Source: Sphaerulina vaccinii
Lineage: Eukaryota > Ascomycota > Dothideomycetes > Mycosphaerellales > Mycosphaerellaceae
Length of the DNA: 64,000 nt
Assembly (NCBI GenBank): GCA_022570795.1
Contig: JAKUDP010000001.1
Coordinates: forward strand, 682,001 to 746,000
Direction of reading: 5' to 3'
Shown: in pieces, positions 21,939-33,514 of the stretch
Position numbering within the stretch: position 1 is the stretch's first letter
Layout: each line of letters opens with the position of its first letter
Translations under genes and position numbers: made by a program
Notes under the pieces: generated by a model
What the model was told of the DNA's origin: nothing
The model's input: the letters and a program-made list of their open reading frames with translations, nothing else
Databases searched by the model: none

Positions 21939-22988
21939 GATGGTGGTCTCGTCATCCAGTAAGAGGTGGTCACAAAAGCAAGATCACGGCATACAGCTCA
22001 AGGTCGTGAAGGTAGGTCCTGAATGAGGTAGAAGAGGTTGATCAGACGAAGCGTGTGGTATGAGCCATTGAGGTCGACAAAGGCTCCCACCGAGTTCGCA
22101 GTGCAACAACATACGCCCCGAATCACCTTATCCACACAACCGGGTAGCAGATCCATCGCGCATCAAGGTTCATGCCAACTGCCACATGTGCTACGGCACA
22201 GAGACATTGCAATTGCAGCGTCTTGCTTGTCGAACAGGACCCAGAGGTGCATAGGCGAAGTGCTGTACCTGCGCCAGTGTCAAAGCCCGTCGTTGTGCCT
22301 GAAGATCGTTGCAGGTGCCGTGTGGAGAAAGGCGTTCGAGACTTGAGAGGAGCCGGTGTCATTGCTGCATTCGGATGTCCTGGATGATGTCTGCTTGCTC
22401 GAGCACTATTGGCCCACAATTGCGATATTGCAATGCTGCGTCACTGCCAAGGATACCGCTCAGCATTGTGAGTAAGAGGTTCTGCTGCGATCCTGATGGC
22501 TTGCACGTCGCGTTGGATACCAGTCTGTCGCGACTGTTCTGAGTGCTGCGTTGATGGAGAAAGCGGACATCCGACGAGCTCTCATCGCTGAGCATCGCGT
22601 GGCGTGTTGAAGACATCCCTGTTCACACGTTGGCGAAACCCCGGTCGATGTCAACATCCATGTCAGGCGCGAGCACTACAGTTCCTAGCGTTGTGACCAC
22701 ACATTGTAGCGACGGCGGCATTGCAACGATGTCGTGTAGAGCCTCCACACTTGGCTTCTTCGCGAGTCGAACGCTCGAAGCGGCACAGAAACAAGCAACA
22801 CAAGTATCTGTGCCGCAAAGATCAGCGGTATAGCTTCAAGATAGTTTCTGGGACCTTGTAGGGAGACGAGCATGTCGTCAAACAAGGGTAAGGTCTTACT
22901 TCGCGAAAGCCGTAGACATCATGTCTCTCAGATAGACTGTTCAAGCCACCACACTCGGTGACGAAGAGGTTTGGAAGCGTCACCCGAG
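21939..22988. promoter_or_regulatory. Divergent intergenic region between the rhodopsin-like and FAD-oxidase genes
   Basis: About 1.05 kb. The minus strand carries a frame of about 130 codons interrupted by one TGA near 22630 (VEALHDIVAMPPSLQ..., then MSSTRHAMLSDESS...LSGILGSDAALQ). It is faintly reminiscent of the C-terminal part of a fungal transcription factor and might be a remnant, but nothing is recognisable enough to call. Confidence 0.4.
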
Positions 22989-24548
22989 ATGGCCGTGAAG
23001 ATGAAGCTCCTCCTGTTGACAGCCTTGGCAAGCATTACGACAGCAGACTCATTCGCGGGACCTTCGCATTGCTGTTCAGCACTTCTCGACATACCTGGTC
23101 TCTCATCGCGAGTGTCTTATGCAGGCGAAGAGGTCTTTTCTGGTCAACTCTCGAAGTACTTCTCTCAGACCGCCGGACTGGCACCACATTGCTTCGTGGA
23201 GCCAGAAAGCACTTCAGAAGTCTCTCTCGCGATTCGAGCGCTCGTCTTAGCCAACAAGACTTCCCCTTGCCAGTTTGCGATCAGGAGCGGCGGCCATACG
23301 CACTTCGCTGGTGCAGCAGGAATCGAAGATGGTGTCACAATCGATCTGGGACGATTGAGTCAGGTTCAGTATCGTGAAACCAATAACTCAGTTTCTGTGG
23401 GCCCCGGAGCTGTGTGGGGAGACGTCTACAGCTATCTCGATGCATTGAAACCACCAAAGATGGTAGTCGGAGGGCGTTCAGCCTCTGTGGGAGTGGGCGG
23501 TATGGTGCTTGGCGGTGGCAATAGCTATCATGCGGCTCGAAAAGGATTCGTGTGCGATAACGTTCTGCGGTTCGAAGTTGTCCTTGGAGATGGAAATGTG
23601 GTGAACGCGAGCCAGGACGAGAACAGCGATCTCTTCCAAGTTCTGAAAGGCGGCAGCTCCAACTTCGGGATCGTGACCAAAATTGAGCTTGCGGCGTTCG
23701 AAGGCGGAGACTTCTTTGGCGGACTTGTGTTGTATCCAGAGTCTACCGCTGAGGAGCAGTTTGATGCTTTGTTGAAGTTCGGTCCTTCGATCAAGGAGGA
23801 TCCTTTCGGGAGTGCGATTGTAATCGGCGTCTTCATGTCCGTTATGCCACAGGCGATGTTCATGAATGCGTATGAGTATACCAAGAAGGAGGAGCGACCG
23901 GCTATGTTCGACCAGTTCTTCTCAATAGAGGGGAATATGTCTGACACGACTGGTATCCGAAGCATGACTTCTCTAGCAGAAGAGCTCGAAGAAGTGAAGG
24001 GATACCGAATCAGCTTCAGCACTTTAACCTTCGGTGCAGACGTACGCGTACTGAGAAAAGCTCATGAGGCTTTCAAGGCTGTTGTCGCGAGATTGGAGGA
24101 AGAGGCAATAGGCGAATGGGCCGTCTTGACTCTATATCAGCCTCTTCCTGCCGTGTTTACCCAGCACAGTGCAAGAAATGGTGGAAATGTCCTAGGACTG
24201 GATCGATTCGACGAAGATCTCATCTTGTACGAGCCGTATCTGAAATGGCAGAACAAGGAGCAAGATGCGCTGTTCCAGAGCCAGGCCCAATGGTTGCGAG
24301 ACGAGATTGAGGCTTATGCGAGAAGTATCGGCAAGGACAACGAGTTCGTGTATCTCGATTACGCAGATGCATACCAGGATCCATTGAGGAGTTATGGCGC
24401 GGCCAATGTGCAGAAAATGCGCGCCGCCGCTGCAAAGTATGATCCGGATGGTGTATTCCAGTACATGCTGCCTGGTGGATTCAAGCTGTCAGAAGTTCGG
24501 CTGTCAGGGGAAAGCGAGACTGCAGGAGCAGTTCGAGATGAGCTGTGA
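22989..24548 (+). CDS. Secreted FAD-linked oxidoreductase, BBE/PCMH type
   Basis: A single exon encodes 519 residues from ATG 22989; an in-frame upstream TTG is not used as a start. MKLLLLTALASITTADS is a signal peptide (a second Met at residue 5). The PCMH FAD domain begins at SRVSYAGEEVFSGQLSKYF. RSGGHTHFAGA (near residue 100) holds the His expected to carry covalent FAD, and KGFVCDNVLRFEVVLGDG (near 187) holds the Cys of bicovalent berberine-bridge-type enzymes. GGSSNFGIVTKIEL completes the FAD site, and the C-terminal BBE-like segment ends with NVQKMRAAAAKYDPDGVFQ. Members oxidise sugars, alcohols or alkaloid-like metabolites with oxygen, releasing peroxide. The substrate is unknown. Confidence 0.92.
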   Translation: MAVKMKLLLLTALASITTADSFAGPSHCCSALLDIPGLSSRVSYAGEEVFSGQLSKYFSQTAGLAPHCFVEPESTSEVSLAIRALVLANKTSPCQFAIRSGGHTHFAGAAGIEDGVTIDLGRLSQVQYRETNNSVSVGPGAVWGDVYSYLDALKPPKMVVGGRSASVGVGGMVLGGGNSYHAARKGFVCDNVLRFEVVLGDGNVVNASQDENSDLFQVLKGGSSNFGIVTKIELAAFEGGDFFGGLVLYPESTAEEQFDALLKFGPSIKEDPFGSAIVIGVFMSVMPQAMFMNAYEYTKKEERPAMFDQFFSIEGNMSDTTGIRSMTSLAEELEEVKGYRISFSTLTFGADVRVLRKAHEAFKAVVARLEEEAIGEWAVLTLYQPLPAVFTQHSARNGGNVLGLDRFDEDLILYEPYLKWQNKEQDALFQSQAQWLRDEIEAYARSIGKDNEFVYLDYADAYQDPLRSYGAANVQKMRAAAAKYDPDGVFQYMLPGGFKLSEVRLSGESETAGAVRDEL

Positions 24549-24908
24549 ACAAGTGATCTTTCTCCTGATTGCTCTGCTCGCAGCAGACTTCGGTCCTGGA
24601 AATGTTAGGATGTTGCCGCGAACGCACCTGCCATTGTGGCAGGTGGAACTGAAGAGCTCAAAATGTGTATGGACATATATGCTCTATCTGCACAGATCTA
24701 TATGCACGGCGGCTTTCCAGTACTTGTGCCCATGCCTCGTTCTGATTCTGTGCTTCATCTCATCGTAAAAAGGCGCTAAGTGCGCTCGAAGCAAAGGTCG
24801 CTCCTCCTCTAAATGCATGCAATGCGCCTGTTTCCCATTCCCTTCCATGCGCCGTGTGTCCTTTGTACACAATATGCATCAAAATGTCGAAGTCTCGAGT
24901 GCTGGCAC
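24549..24908. other. Convergent 3' flanks, no gene seen
   Basis: A 360-bp gap between the FAD oxidase stop and the end of a minus-strand gene. Short ORFs only. Confidence 0.6.
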
Positions 24909-25682
24909 TCATCCCAGAGCAGGCACAGCCAAGTGTGAACGATCTAAATGGGATCTCTGAAGTGCCAATGCCAGGTCTTGCTCGGTGAAGTACTGATGAT
25001 CGTGGGCAGTGCTGACAGTCTGCGAGAGGCCGTTCGCAGTCGCGTAGCCATTCGTGCTTTCCGCTGTTTTCGGTCGTTCGAGCGGCTGATATCGCTGGTC
25101 TCTGGATTGTACTCGACTCAACCCAACTGATCTCCATGTTAGTTCTCGCACTCCATCTCAGTCGGGCTCGTACAAGACCTTACCATTATGAATATCATCA
25201 TCTCCCTCGACTTCAGGCTCTGTCTGGAGTGTTGTGGGAATTGCAGCGCCCATATGCATTGCACCCTCTCGCTTTTGAACACTACTCTTCTCTGTTTCGT
25301 GGCTGGTCACGCTATTACTTCTGCCGTCCGTACTGGGCCCGCTGAAGCTCTTTCTGCCCAAACTGATCCAACTACTCCTCCTACTACCTGGAGTTCTGGC
25401 GCTGTTTCGTCTGCTGGGCGCTCGAGTTCCCATGGGACTATACTGTGACTGAAAGCTCTTCCTCCGCCATGCCTCTGCGAAGCTGAAAGACTCGAGCTTT
25501 TCCTTGTGCTCCTTCTTGGGCACCGCTCGATACTTTGGCCTAGGCATGGGCTCGCCAGGCTTGTAGACATTGCTCGGCCATCGTTCGTCAGAGGCTTTCG
25601 AGGACGCCTTGGATATCTGAGAGTCGCGATCCGATTTGGATTTGGACTTGAACAATGCCTTGGCTCGCTCCCGGATGGCCAT
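24909..25682 (-). CDS. Conserved fungal protein of unknown function, basic and Ser-rich
   Basis: Two exons (25682-25184 and 25126-24909) encode 238 residues. The 57-nt intron (25183-25127) has a GTAAGG donor and an AACTAAC branch site. The N-terminus is Lys-rich (MAIRERAKALFKSKSKSD). A central block, RWPSNVYKPGEPMPRPKYR then HKEKLESFSFAEAWRRKSFQ and QYSPMGTRAPSRRNS, looks strongly constrained and resembles conserved uncharacterised proteins of Pezizomycotina. The tail is Gln/Thr-rich and ends in HLDRSHLAVPALG. There is no membrane segment, signal peptide or catalytic motif. The many Arg-x-x-Ser sites suggest a phosphoprotein, which is inference. Function unknown. Confidence 0.8.
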
Positions 25683-27539
25683 AGCTGAGCAGGGATATGT
25701 ACAGAAATCGAAGTGAAGATAGCGAGGGCCTGCCGTAGCTCAAATGCGTCTCATCGGTATCCGGTGCGTGCCATGCAGTCCAAGAATTGCTGTAGACAAA
25801 GAGTGCTCAGAAAGGAAGGAGTTGATCCTCCAGAATTGGCGTTACGTCAAAGGCACAGGATAGAGACGGTATAGCTGGTACCAGGGCGAATGGAGGTATG
25901 GAGAAGGCGAATATGAGCAGTTCCTGTATCCGTAAGGCAATACAAACAACGGATCTCACTCACAGAGGAGAATGTAAGGAATTACGCAGAAGACGACACT
26001 GAGACAAGACGATGGGTGATTGTCTGGTGCTCCTGTGGGGAGACTGTGGGCTTGCATAGTGGGAACGGCATCCTCAGCCCGATGTGTTTCTACGCCGATG
26101 GGCGTTGCGCTTTTGGGTATAGGTTGAGCGTAAGCGCTGCATTTTGTCGGGGCGCGGCGGCAAAGAAACGGAGAACGGAATCGTGGGGCCTCTAGAACGA
26201 AAGAAACGAGCTGAGGAGGCGACTTGAGGAGGCATGAAGTAGGCCCGAGAAAGCGTCCATGAGGCATGAAGTATCAAAGTCAGCGAAGAGGATGAGGTGG
26301 TGATGTTACACCACTGGCTACTCCCTCTAGGAACATCCTGACCAGGAGCGGAACAGCGGAACCGCCATGTCAGTTAGACATTTGCTGCTGGTCACATCAG
26401 ATGCTCTGGTTATGCTCTCGCACTCCTCGGACTTCAACCTGAGCAATCCACCAACTGCTCTGGAATTCACCATAGCATGAGAACCCCCCTCGCGTTAAAT
26501 GATCAAACGTTGGAAAGTTGTGATCAGGTCGAAGTCATCTCCGTCAGCTCGCGAGCACCAGGCTATCGAGTTCCTAGACAGAGCGCATTGCCTTTGTGAC
26601 CCAGCATTCAGAGAGCATTTCCGATGTTTGTTCGCGTGCCACGAGCCTTCTCTCCTCCGTCACCACCACCGTTGAGCGCCGCCGGGTGTTGAAGGAAAGC
26701 CATCACACCACCCCCCGTCCCCAATACCGCTATTCAGCCTAAGAATTCTTCCCTGTGAGCCGAATCATCGGGTTGACTTGGCACACCACGCGACTCAAGG
26801 GCCGATTAGATACTGGGCAATCTCTCAGACTTCATGTCTGTTCATCTCTTGACCCTTCAGCACTTTCACTGCACATCTGCATCCTGCATGCGAAGCGCGC
26901 CACCTGCATCTACTATTCTATCATGAACACCGCCTCTATGATATGTGGCTCGACACGGCATTGGGCGGCTACCCGCTTACGAGCCTTCGTCATCCAGCAT
27001 GAAAGGCTGGAATCCAGATCCTGATCTCGACCAAGCAACATCCAAGCTCCATACCGCGCCGTTCACGAATTGCCATGTGATGGACTTGATTGCGAGTCCT
27101 GGACCACTCAAGGCTTGTGGAGTCAGAAGCTGAATAGGGCTGCTACTTGCTTCTTCCATGACTGGCAATCTGTCCATCTCCTACGCGATCCAGGATGGCT
27201 TCGATGCGTTTGTGCAGCTTCTGGTGCAAACGCGCGGCTGAGAAACCTTGGAAGAAGACCACTCATGACCTCAGCCACATACACGTTGCACACACCGCTG
27301 TCCATCTATGCCAAGTTGGTTCGCTATGGCGTCTAGCTAGACCACAGAACTTGCACAGCTTGGGATAACGTGCTGCGAATGACGTCTGCATATGAGCTGC
27401 AGCTATCGCGTGAAGTGCCCCGCTCGTGTAAACAGGTAGGTGGTGCTGTGTTGACCAAGAATATAACAATATAGGTAGGCCGTTGACTGCATCACATACA
27501 CATAACATACCACAAACATCACTAAGGACTACTAGCAAC
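25683..27539. other. Large divergent intergenic region (1.86 kb)
   Basis: It separates the minus-strand basic protein from the plus-strand repeat protein. Overlapping ORFs of 60-100 codons near 26900-27340 exist on both strands (for example minus 27177-26977, ...ALSGPGLAIKSITWQFVNG), but none gains support from splice or domain signals. Confidence 0.5.
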
Positions 27540-30500
27540 ATGGATCAGATCAAGAAGCTTCTGTGAGTCGACCACTGGGCACTATCCGCAAGATCTTGAC
27601 TGACAGATTTCAGCTCGCCTGGCTCGACCAAGGACGATGAATTAATGTACGGGAATGAGCAGGACAGACTCAAGAACGCAGCAGCAAACGAAGCGAACAA
27701 GGATACTTCCACTCTATACCCTGTAGATGGACAACAAAAAGAGAGTGGAGGCATACTGAAGCAGATCACCAACCCAAGTGGGAACAAGTAGGCTCTCTTG
27801 AGACCACTGGTAATCTTCTACCATTCTAACAAGCTTCCAGATACGACGAGCAAGCTTTTGGCACAACTGCGACAACAGCGGAGCCAGAGGTGGACCATTC
27901 GAAGCTACAGACGGACCCCCAGCACAAGGAGTCGAGCATTGGCAGACAGCTGTTCAACCCAGACGGTTCTAAGTAAGATGAGTAAAAGCACATTTGCAGA
28001 GCATGACTAACGCATCTCTCAGGTACAGCGAAACTGCGTACGGCACTACAGCCACAACCGCTGGTGGTGATCGCAAGAACTCAACAGCGCTTGCGTCCTC
28101 AGGAGGCGTGGACCCAAACACAAGGCTTGAGACACATGAGGATGCGAAGGACCAGAGTGTGTTAAAGCAACTTGTCAACCCAGGCCGAAAGAACTACGAC
28201 GAGACAGCCCACGGTACGACAGCAACGGCCACTGACAGTTCTGCACTGGGTAGCTCATCCTCCACCTCGAACAACCAATCCAGTCTACCAATTCGAGATA
28301 CCACGAACACAAACACAACCTCAGACTCGAACTTTGGCCGGGATGCTGCAATCGCAGGAGGTGGAGCAGCAGCTCTTGGAGCTGGAGGTGTGGCAGCAAA
28401 CCAATACAGCAAGCGCGAGCACGATACAACTGGAGCCGGGCAGACTGATGGTCTGGCCGATGGCCGTACTGGGGCACAGGCTGCCCAGGACCAATCTGGT
28501 TCACATGGCGCAGGTCGCGATGCTGGGAGTGCCAGTGTTGTGAACAGAGCTCACGACAACGATCCATACAAGGGCGATACTATCCTCGCAGGAGCCGCAG
28601 GAACCTCTTCTCAAAGCAGACCACATGGAGACAGCAGCCTGGCTAGCGGAACGTCAGCTGGCTACAATCAGCCTACAACGTCGAGCACAGCTGGTGATGC
28701 CACATCTGGATTGACTGGATCGAGCGCGACGAGGACAGCTGACGTGGACCAACCAACTACCGGCAACGAGTCTCACCTTGGACGCGACGCAGGTATCGCG
28801 GGTGGCCTCGCAGCAGGCGCAGGCGCAGGCGCTGCTTATGGTGCCTCTCGCCACAACAATGATAGCGGAGTATCGAGCACTGAGCCACTTGGTGAGCGAT
28901 CACACCCATTGACTTCTGGCACTTCTCATGGTCATATCAACCCAGTAGGAGCCCCAGAAGCCAGCCTCAGGGAATCTTCTGGACAATCCGGACCAGATTC
29001 ACACTTGGGTAGCTCTCACACTGGTGTGTTAGGGTCTTCACAGCATACCACTGGCGTACCTTCTGGTGGAGTGCACAACACTGAGGGAACGACTCAGCTC
29101 AACCAAGCACCAGCTGATGTTCAAGGCGCGACTTTCCTAGACCGCTCTTTCTACATTGGCAAGCCTGGCGACCCTCACCGGGCGCATGTGCCTGGCGAGT
29201 TCCCGACTGCTAGTGGCGAAGATCCACATGCTGTCTCTTCTAGCACTGCTGATACCTCTTTCATTCAACCTACCACAGGTGCCACCTCGTCTGATCACAC
29301 TGGTCGTAACACTGCTCTCGCTGGAGGTGCACTGGGCGCTGGCGCTCTTGGTGCTGGTGCTTATGCCTCGAGCAGAGATCAGCCTTCTTCTACTACTGGA
29401 CAGTCTGGCATTGGGCAGACTACTGGCTCTGCGACGAGCACTCAGGATCCTGCATTTGCCCACTATGGACGTGAGACCAGTGCTCCAGCGACCTCGACTC
29501 CAACAACCTCAGCTTTAGGCTCATCTACTACTGCTGACCACCACTACGGCCGTGATGCTGCGATTGCGGGTGGCGCAGGTGCTCTTGGCGCTGGCGGAGT
29601 GTACGCTGCTACCAGGGACCACAACGACCCAACACAGGCCGCCGGACTGACAAGCAACTCGCAGCAACCTGCTTTGACCTCTTCTCAGCCCACTTCGGCT
29701 CTCCACTCCAGCACAACAGAACGACCAGCAGCCACGACAGTGGGCTCAGCCACTCCTCGCTCTGATGTTGCTCAGACTGGAGTGCCAGCAACGAGTCGTG
29801 ATCTGAAGACCGACACTACCCGCGACGATACGCACTATGGCCGTGACGCTGCCGTAGCTGGTGGTGTAGGTGCAGCAGGTGCAGGTGCATACGCCGCTAC
29901 TCGTGATCATGACGACCCACTGAACACCACTCACTCTGCTTACGGCACTGAAGATCCTAACAAGCATAACAGACTTCACAAGCAATCTCCAGATGAGAAG
30001 AAGCTCGAGAAGGAACAAGCCAAGGAGGAAAAGCACCACGAGAAAGAGCTCGAGAAGCAACATCACGCCGCTCAGAAACAGCATGAGAAGGATGACAAGG
30101 AACGTCGACATGCCGCAGAGAAGGCAGAGAAGAAACACGAGAAAGAGGTGGAGAAGCAGCACGAGAAGGAAGAGAAGGAAAAGAAGCCTTCCTTGATTGA
30201 CCGCATCCTGCACAGGCACAAGGATGATAAGGACGAGACGACTTCATCATCAGTAACAAAGTCGGAACACGAGCCACTGCACATCAAAGAGAACACAGAC
30301 AACGGACCTCTAGACCATCCTCTAGTCACTGCCGCAGGAACTACCACGACGGCCGGAGACTCTACTGGATCTTCGGTCACTCCAGCTGCATACCAACAAG
30401 GTGGCTCCAACATCGTAAAAGAGCCTCACACAGGTCTTCCAGTTGATACCAGCAAAGGTACTGGTGTCGGTGGCACTGACGGCAATCCCAACATCGGTGG

Positions 30501-30582
30501 AATCCACTCTCACACCGGTGAGGCTGGTGCCACCTCTGGTCCTGATTGGGAGGCCATCAAGACGTCCAACACTCCATACTAA
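27540..30582 (+). CDS. Hydrophilic repeat protein, LEA/hydrophilin-like
   Basis: Four exons (27540-27562, 27614-27787, 27841-27972, 28023-30582) encode 962 residues; introns are 51, 53 and 50 nt and all lie in phase 2. The N-terminal part repeats a module of the form NP-x-G-x-K-Y-x-E-x-A-x-GTTAT three to four times, and two introns cut the same Lys codon of successive copies. The middle carries five Gly/Ala-rich modules that start GRDA/GRNT (for instance HYGRDAAIAGGAGALGAGG), in a Ser/Thr/Gly background. Towards the C-terminus a charged Lys/Glu/His coiled region (KEEKHHEKELEKQHH) precedes KKPSLIDRILHRHKDDKDE. No signal peptide. Composition suggests a disordered, heat-soluble stress-protection protein like fungal LEA-type proteins; direct evidence of function is absent. 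Confidence 0.85.
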
Positions 30583-31483
30583 GTCTGGAAGTGTGGCATA
30601 ATGGATGATCGATCAACTTGACTTGAGCTGCGGAGTAAGCGACCTCTGTTTACGATTGACGAGATTGGATTGATTATGTAGCACATGATACCAATTTGGC
30701 TTTCTGCTCTGGTGTTGGCGTATACCTGATCTGCTATAGCTCTTACAAAGATTCCCAAGAACGTTCAGTGCCTAGAAAGCTTTATGCAACACTTTCAGGT
30801 ACATGGTGAGGAGTTCTATGCAGATCCAAGCTCTTGCCTGCTATTGCGTTCGCACATCCAGACCGCAAGACACTGGTAGACTGCCACTGGAATCGGAGGG
30901 TCGTGGTTAGTACTATAACAGTGTGGCAGCTGATGATGAGCCTGGTTACAGATGAGCGATGATATGTTCGCTCGATATCATTGTCGCTGATGATGAAAAG
31001 TAGTCTTATAATGGTCGCTGGCCGAGATGTTCCCGCCAAGCTTACTCAAATTACGGTTAAACTCTTCACGCAAACTCCTCTCCAGTCCAACCACATACGG
31101 CCTCACGGCATTGTACATACCTGGTCTAGTTCCTCTGCATGAGACTATACAGCGCTACATACCATCACACCGGAAGGTCCATCCTCTTAGCTCGCGTCAT
31201 TGCTACCTCTTCCAGACAATAGCGTACTGATTAGCCTGGGAGAGAACGCAGAATGAGCAAAGACCTGAAGTCAGAATGGGTCACTCGACTAGGCACATCC
31301 TGCGGGTGTATAGCTACCGCGAAGATCAAGCGGTTGATCAGCGTGCTGGCGCCAGAAGATCTTCAGTAGTGCGGTCCGGATAGCATTTTCGGATGCGATG
31401 ATATAGGTAGGTCTCGGAGGATGAAAGATTGAAGAGTGAGCTCTCCTGCTGTTCGTGCCAGGCGAAATACAACCAACAAGACC
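30583..31483. other. Intergenic, no gene seen
   Basis: 900 bp between two plus-strand genes. A 67-codon ATG ORF at 31027-31230 shows no recognisable feature. Confidence 0.55.
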
Positions 31484-33514
31484 ATGCATTCTTCAATAGC
31501 TGTACTGCTGTCCTGCGTCAGTGCAGTGACAGCACAAGCTGACAATCCCTTTGGCTTTGTCAGTGCCTCCACTCTTTGGGTTGGAGGACCAGCTCCCATT
31601 GTCAATACAAGCTATGCGAGCTTCCAGGGCAAGCAAGATGACCGGACCAACACATCGAACTACGTCGGTAAGGACTCGCGTGTCGTGGAAATGGAAGCAA
31701 TGCCGCCCTGCTGAACGTCAACAAGGAATCAGGTACGCTACAGCACGACGATTCGACCACGCCCAGCTCTCTGAGACACCACTCGAAGGCGTCCAGGATG
31801 TTAGCGAGTATGGACAGATATGTCCTCAGCACATGGTCGTACCTTCCGGCTTCGCGCCAGATATCGGTCTGCCTGTGAGAATTGGCATCATAAACATCGC
31901 AGCATGTCGAATATGACCTCACAATGTGATACAGGGACAAGTCATAAGTCTGCTAGAGGCATTGCCTCTCACACAAGCTGCCCTTCAGCAGTCGGAAGAT
32001 TGCTTGTTCATCAACGTCGCTCGACCGCAGGACCAGAGCTTGAAGGACCTGCCCGTTGTGCTTTGGATGTAAGCTGACAACTCTTGAGCATGACCGGAGA
32101 TCGCTAATGTATTGCAGTCATGGAGGTGGCTTTGAAGTTGGCTCAGGACACTCACTTCTCGGCGAAGGCAATGTACCGGGAGTGTTCTATCAAGGCAACC
32201 GACTTGTCCAGGAGAGTATCGAGATGGGCCAGCCGATCATTTTCACATCCATCAACTACCGTCTTGCCCACTTCGGCTTTACTGCCTCGCCAGAGATGGC
32301 CGATGAAGGTCTTCTTAACCTTGGCATTGAAGATCAACGTGTGGCAATGCGATGGATACAGAAGAACATTCGGGCAGTAAGCAAGGCCACATTTGTACTG
32401 CTGTCCTCGATTGGAGTGCTAATAACGTGTTCAGTTCGGCGGAGATCCTTCCAAAGTGACAATCATGGGCGAGAGTGCAGGCAGCTGGTCCGTGTCCACT
32501 CATCTCGTCGCCAACAATGGAGACAATGAAGCCCTTTTCCGTGGCGCAGTCGGTATCTCTGGCGGTCCTCTCAAGGTTGATCCACCATCACGACAGCAAC
32601 CCTTGTTCAACGATATGGCGAATTACGTCGGATGCGGTGATGCTGCTGACAAGATAGCTTGTCTCCGCGAGGCGCCATATGAGCTCCTGTATGCTCATAT
32701 GAACACAGTCAACAACTTCCTCGTCGGCTTCAGAAGTCTTGCATCAGCTTGGACTGTTCGGCCGGATGGCAAATTTATCGCAGATAGTCCGGACAAGCTT
32801 GTGGCAGCTGGAAAGATCGCCAATGTACCCATCATGTATGGCGACATGAGAGATGAAGGCACCTTGTTCTCTCTCACGAACCAGCTCAACATCACCACAA
32901 CTGAACTCGTGAAGGACTACTTCAAGACGTACTGGTGGCCGGACATCACAGAGGCTCAACTCGACCGCTTGATGGAGCTGTACCCGCAAGATCCCACACA
33001 AGGAGCACCTTATGGAACTGGTCTTCTGTACGCAGTTCCACCACAGTACAAGCGCCTGGCATCCATCAATGGTGATTACAGCTTTCAGTCCCAACGTCGC
33101 CAGTTGCTTGCGCAGCACACTGCACCAAAGTGGAACTATCTAGTCGAGGCTTCGGTTCCGCTGTCTGCCGCTGGAAGCACACCACTGGGAAGTCTGCTCG
33201 GAAGTCTTGGAGCCACCAACATTCCAGTGCTTGGGTCCTTCCATGCCTTTGATATTTTCTTCAACTGGTTCGGAACGATCCCTCCGGAGCTGAGTAACAA
33301 TTCTCGACACATGATGAGAGTACTGGTCTCCTTCATCCACAACCTCGACCCCAACCAGCACGGCGAGAATGACATCCCTGAGTGGCCACAGTCGGATAGA
33401 CAAAACCTAGAAACGATACATTTCAAAGAATCAGGCGTGGATATCATCAATGATGACTACCGTAATGCCTCCATGGCGTTCTTCAACGAGATCAGGGACT
33501 CCACGCATCTCTGA
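31484..33514 (+). CDS. Secreted type-B carboxylesterase/lipase
   Basis: Five exons (31484-31667, 31726-31874, 31935-32068, 32118-32376, 32435-33514) encode 601 residues; all four introns are 49-60 nt with standard borders and keep the frame. The signal peptide is MHSSIAVLLSCVSAVTAQA. Family blocks are SEDCLFINV, the oxyanion loop VVLWIHGGGFEVGSG, INYRLAHFGF and the nucleophile elbow TIMGESAGSWS (Ser near 254). The acid residue is probably Glu in RDEGTLF (near 381), and the catalytic His lies in GSFHAFDIFF (near 510). Four or more N-glycosylation sites are visible. It should hydrolyse esters outside the cell (lipids, cutin-like or xenobiotic esters); the substrate is unknown. It matches the usual fungal length and looks intact. 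Confidence 0.93.

Noticed and set aside
29746..30219. 157-codon minus-strand hydrophobic ORF
   Set aside because: It is antisense to the Lys/Glu-rich coiled region of the repeat protein; its Leu and Phe runs come from reversed AAG/GAG codons.
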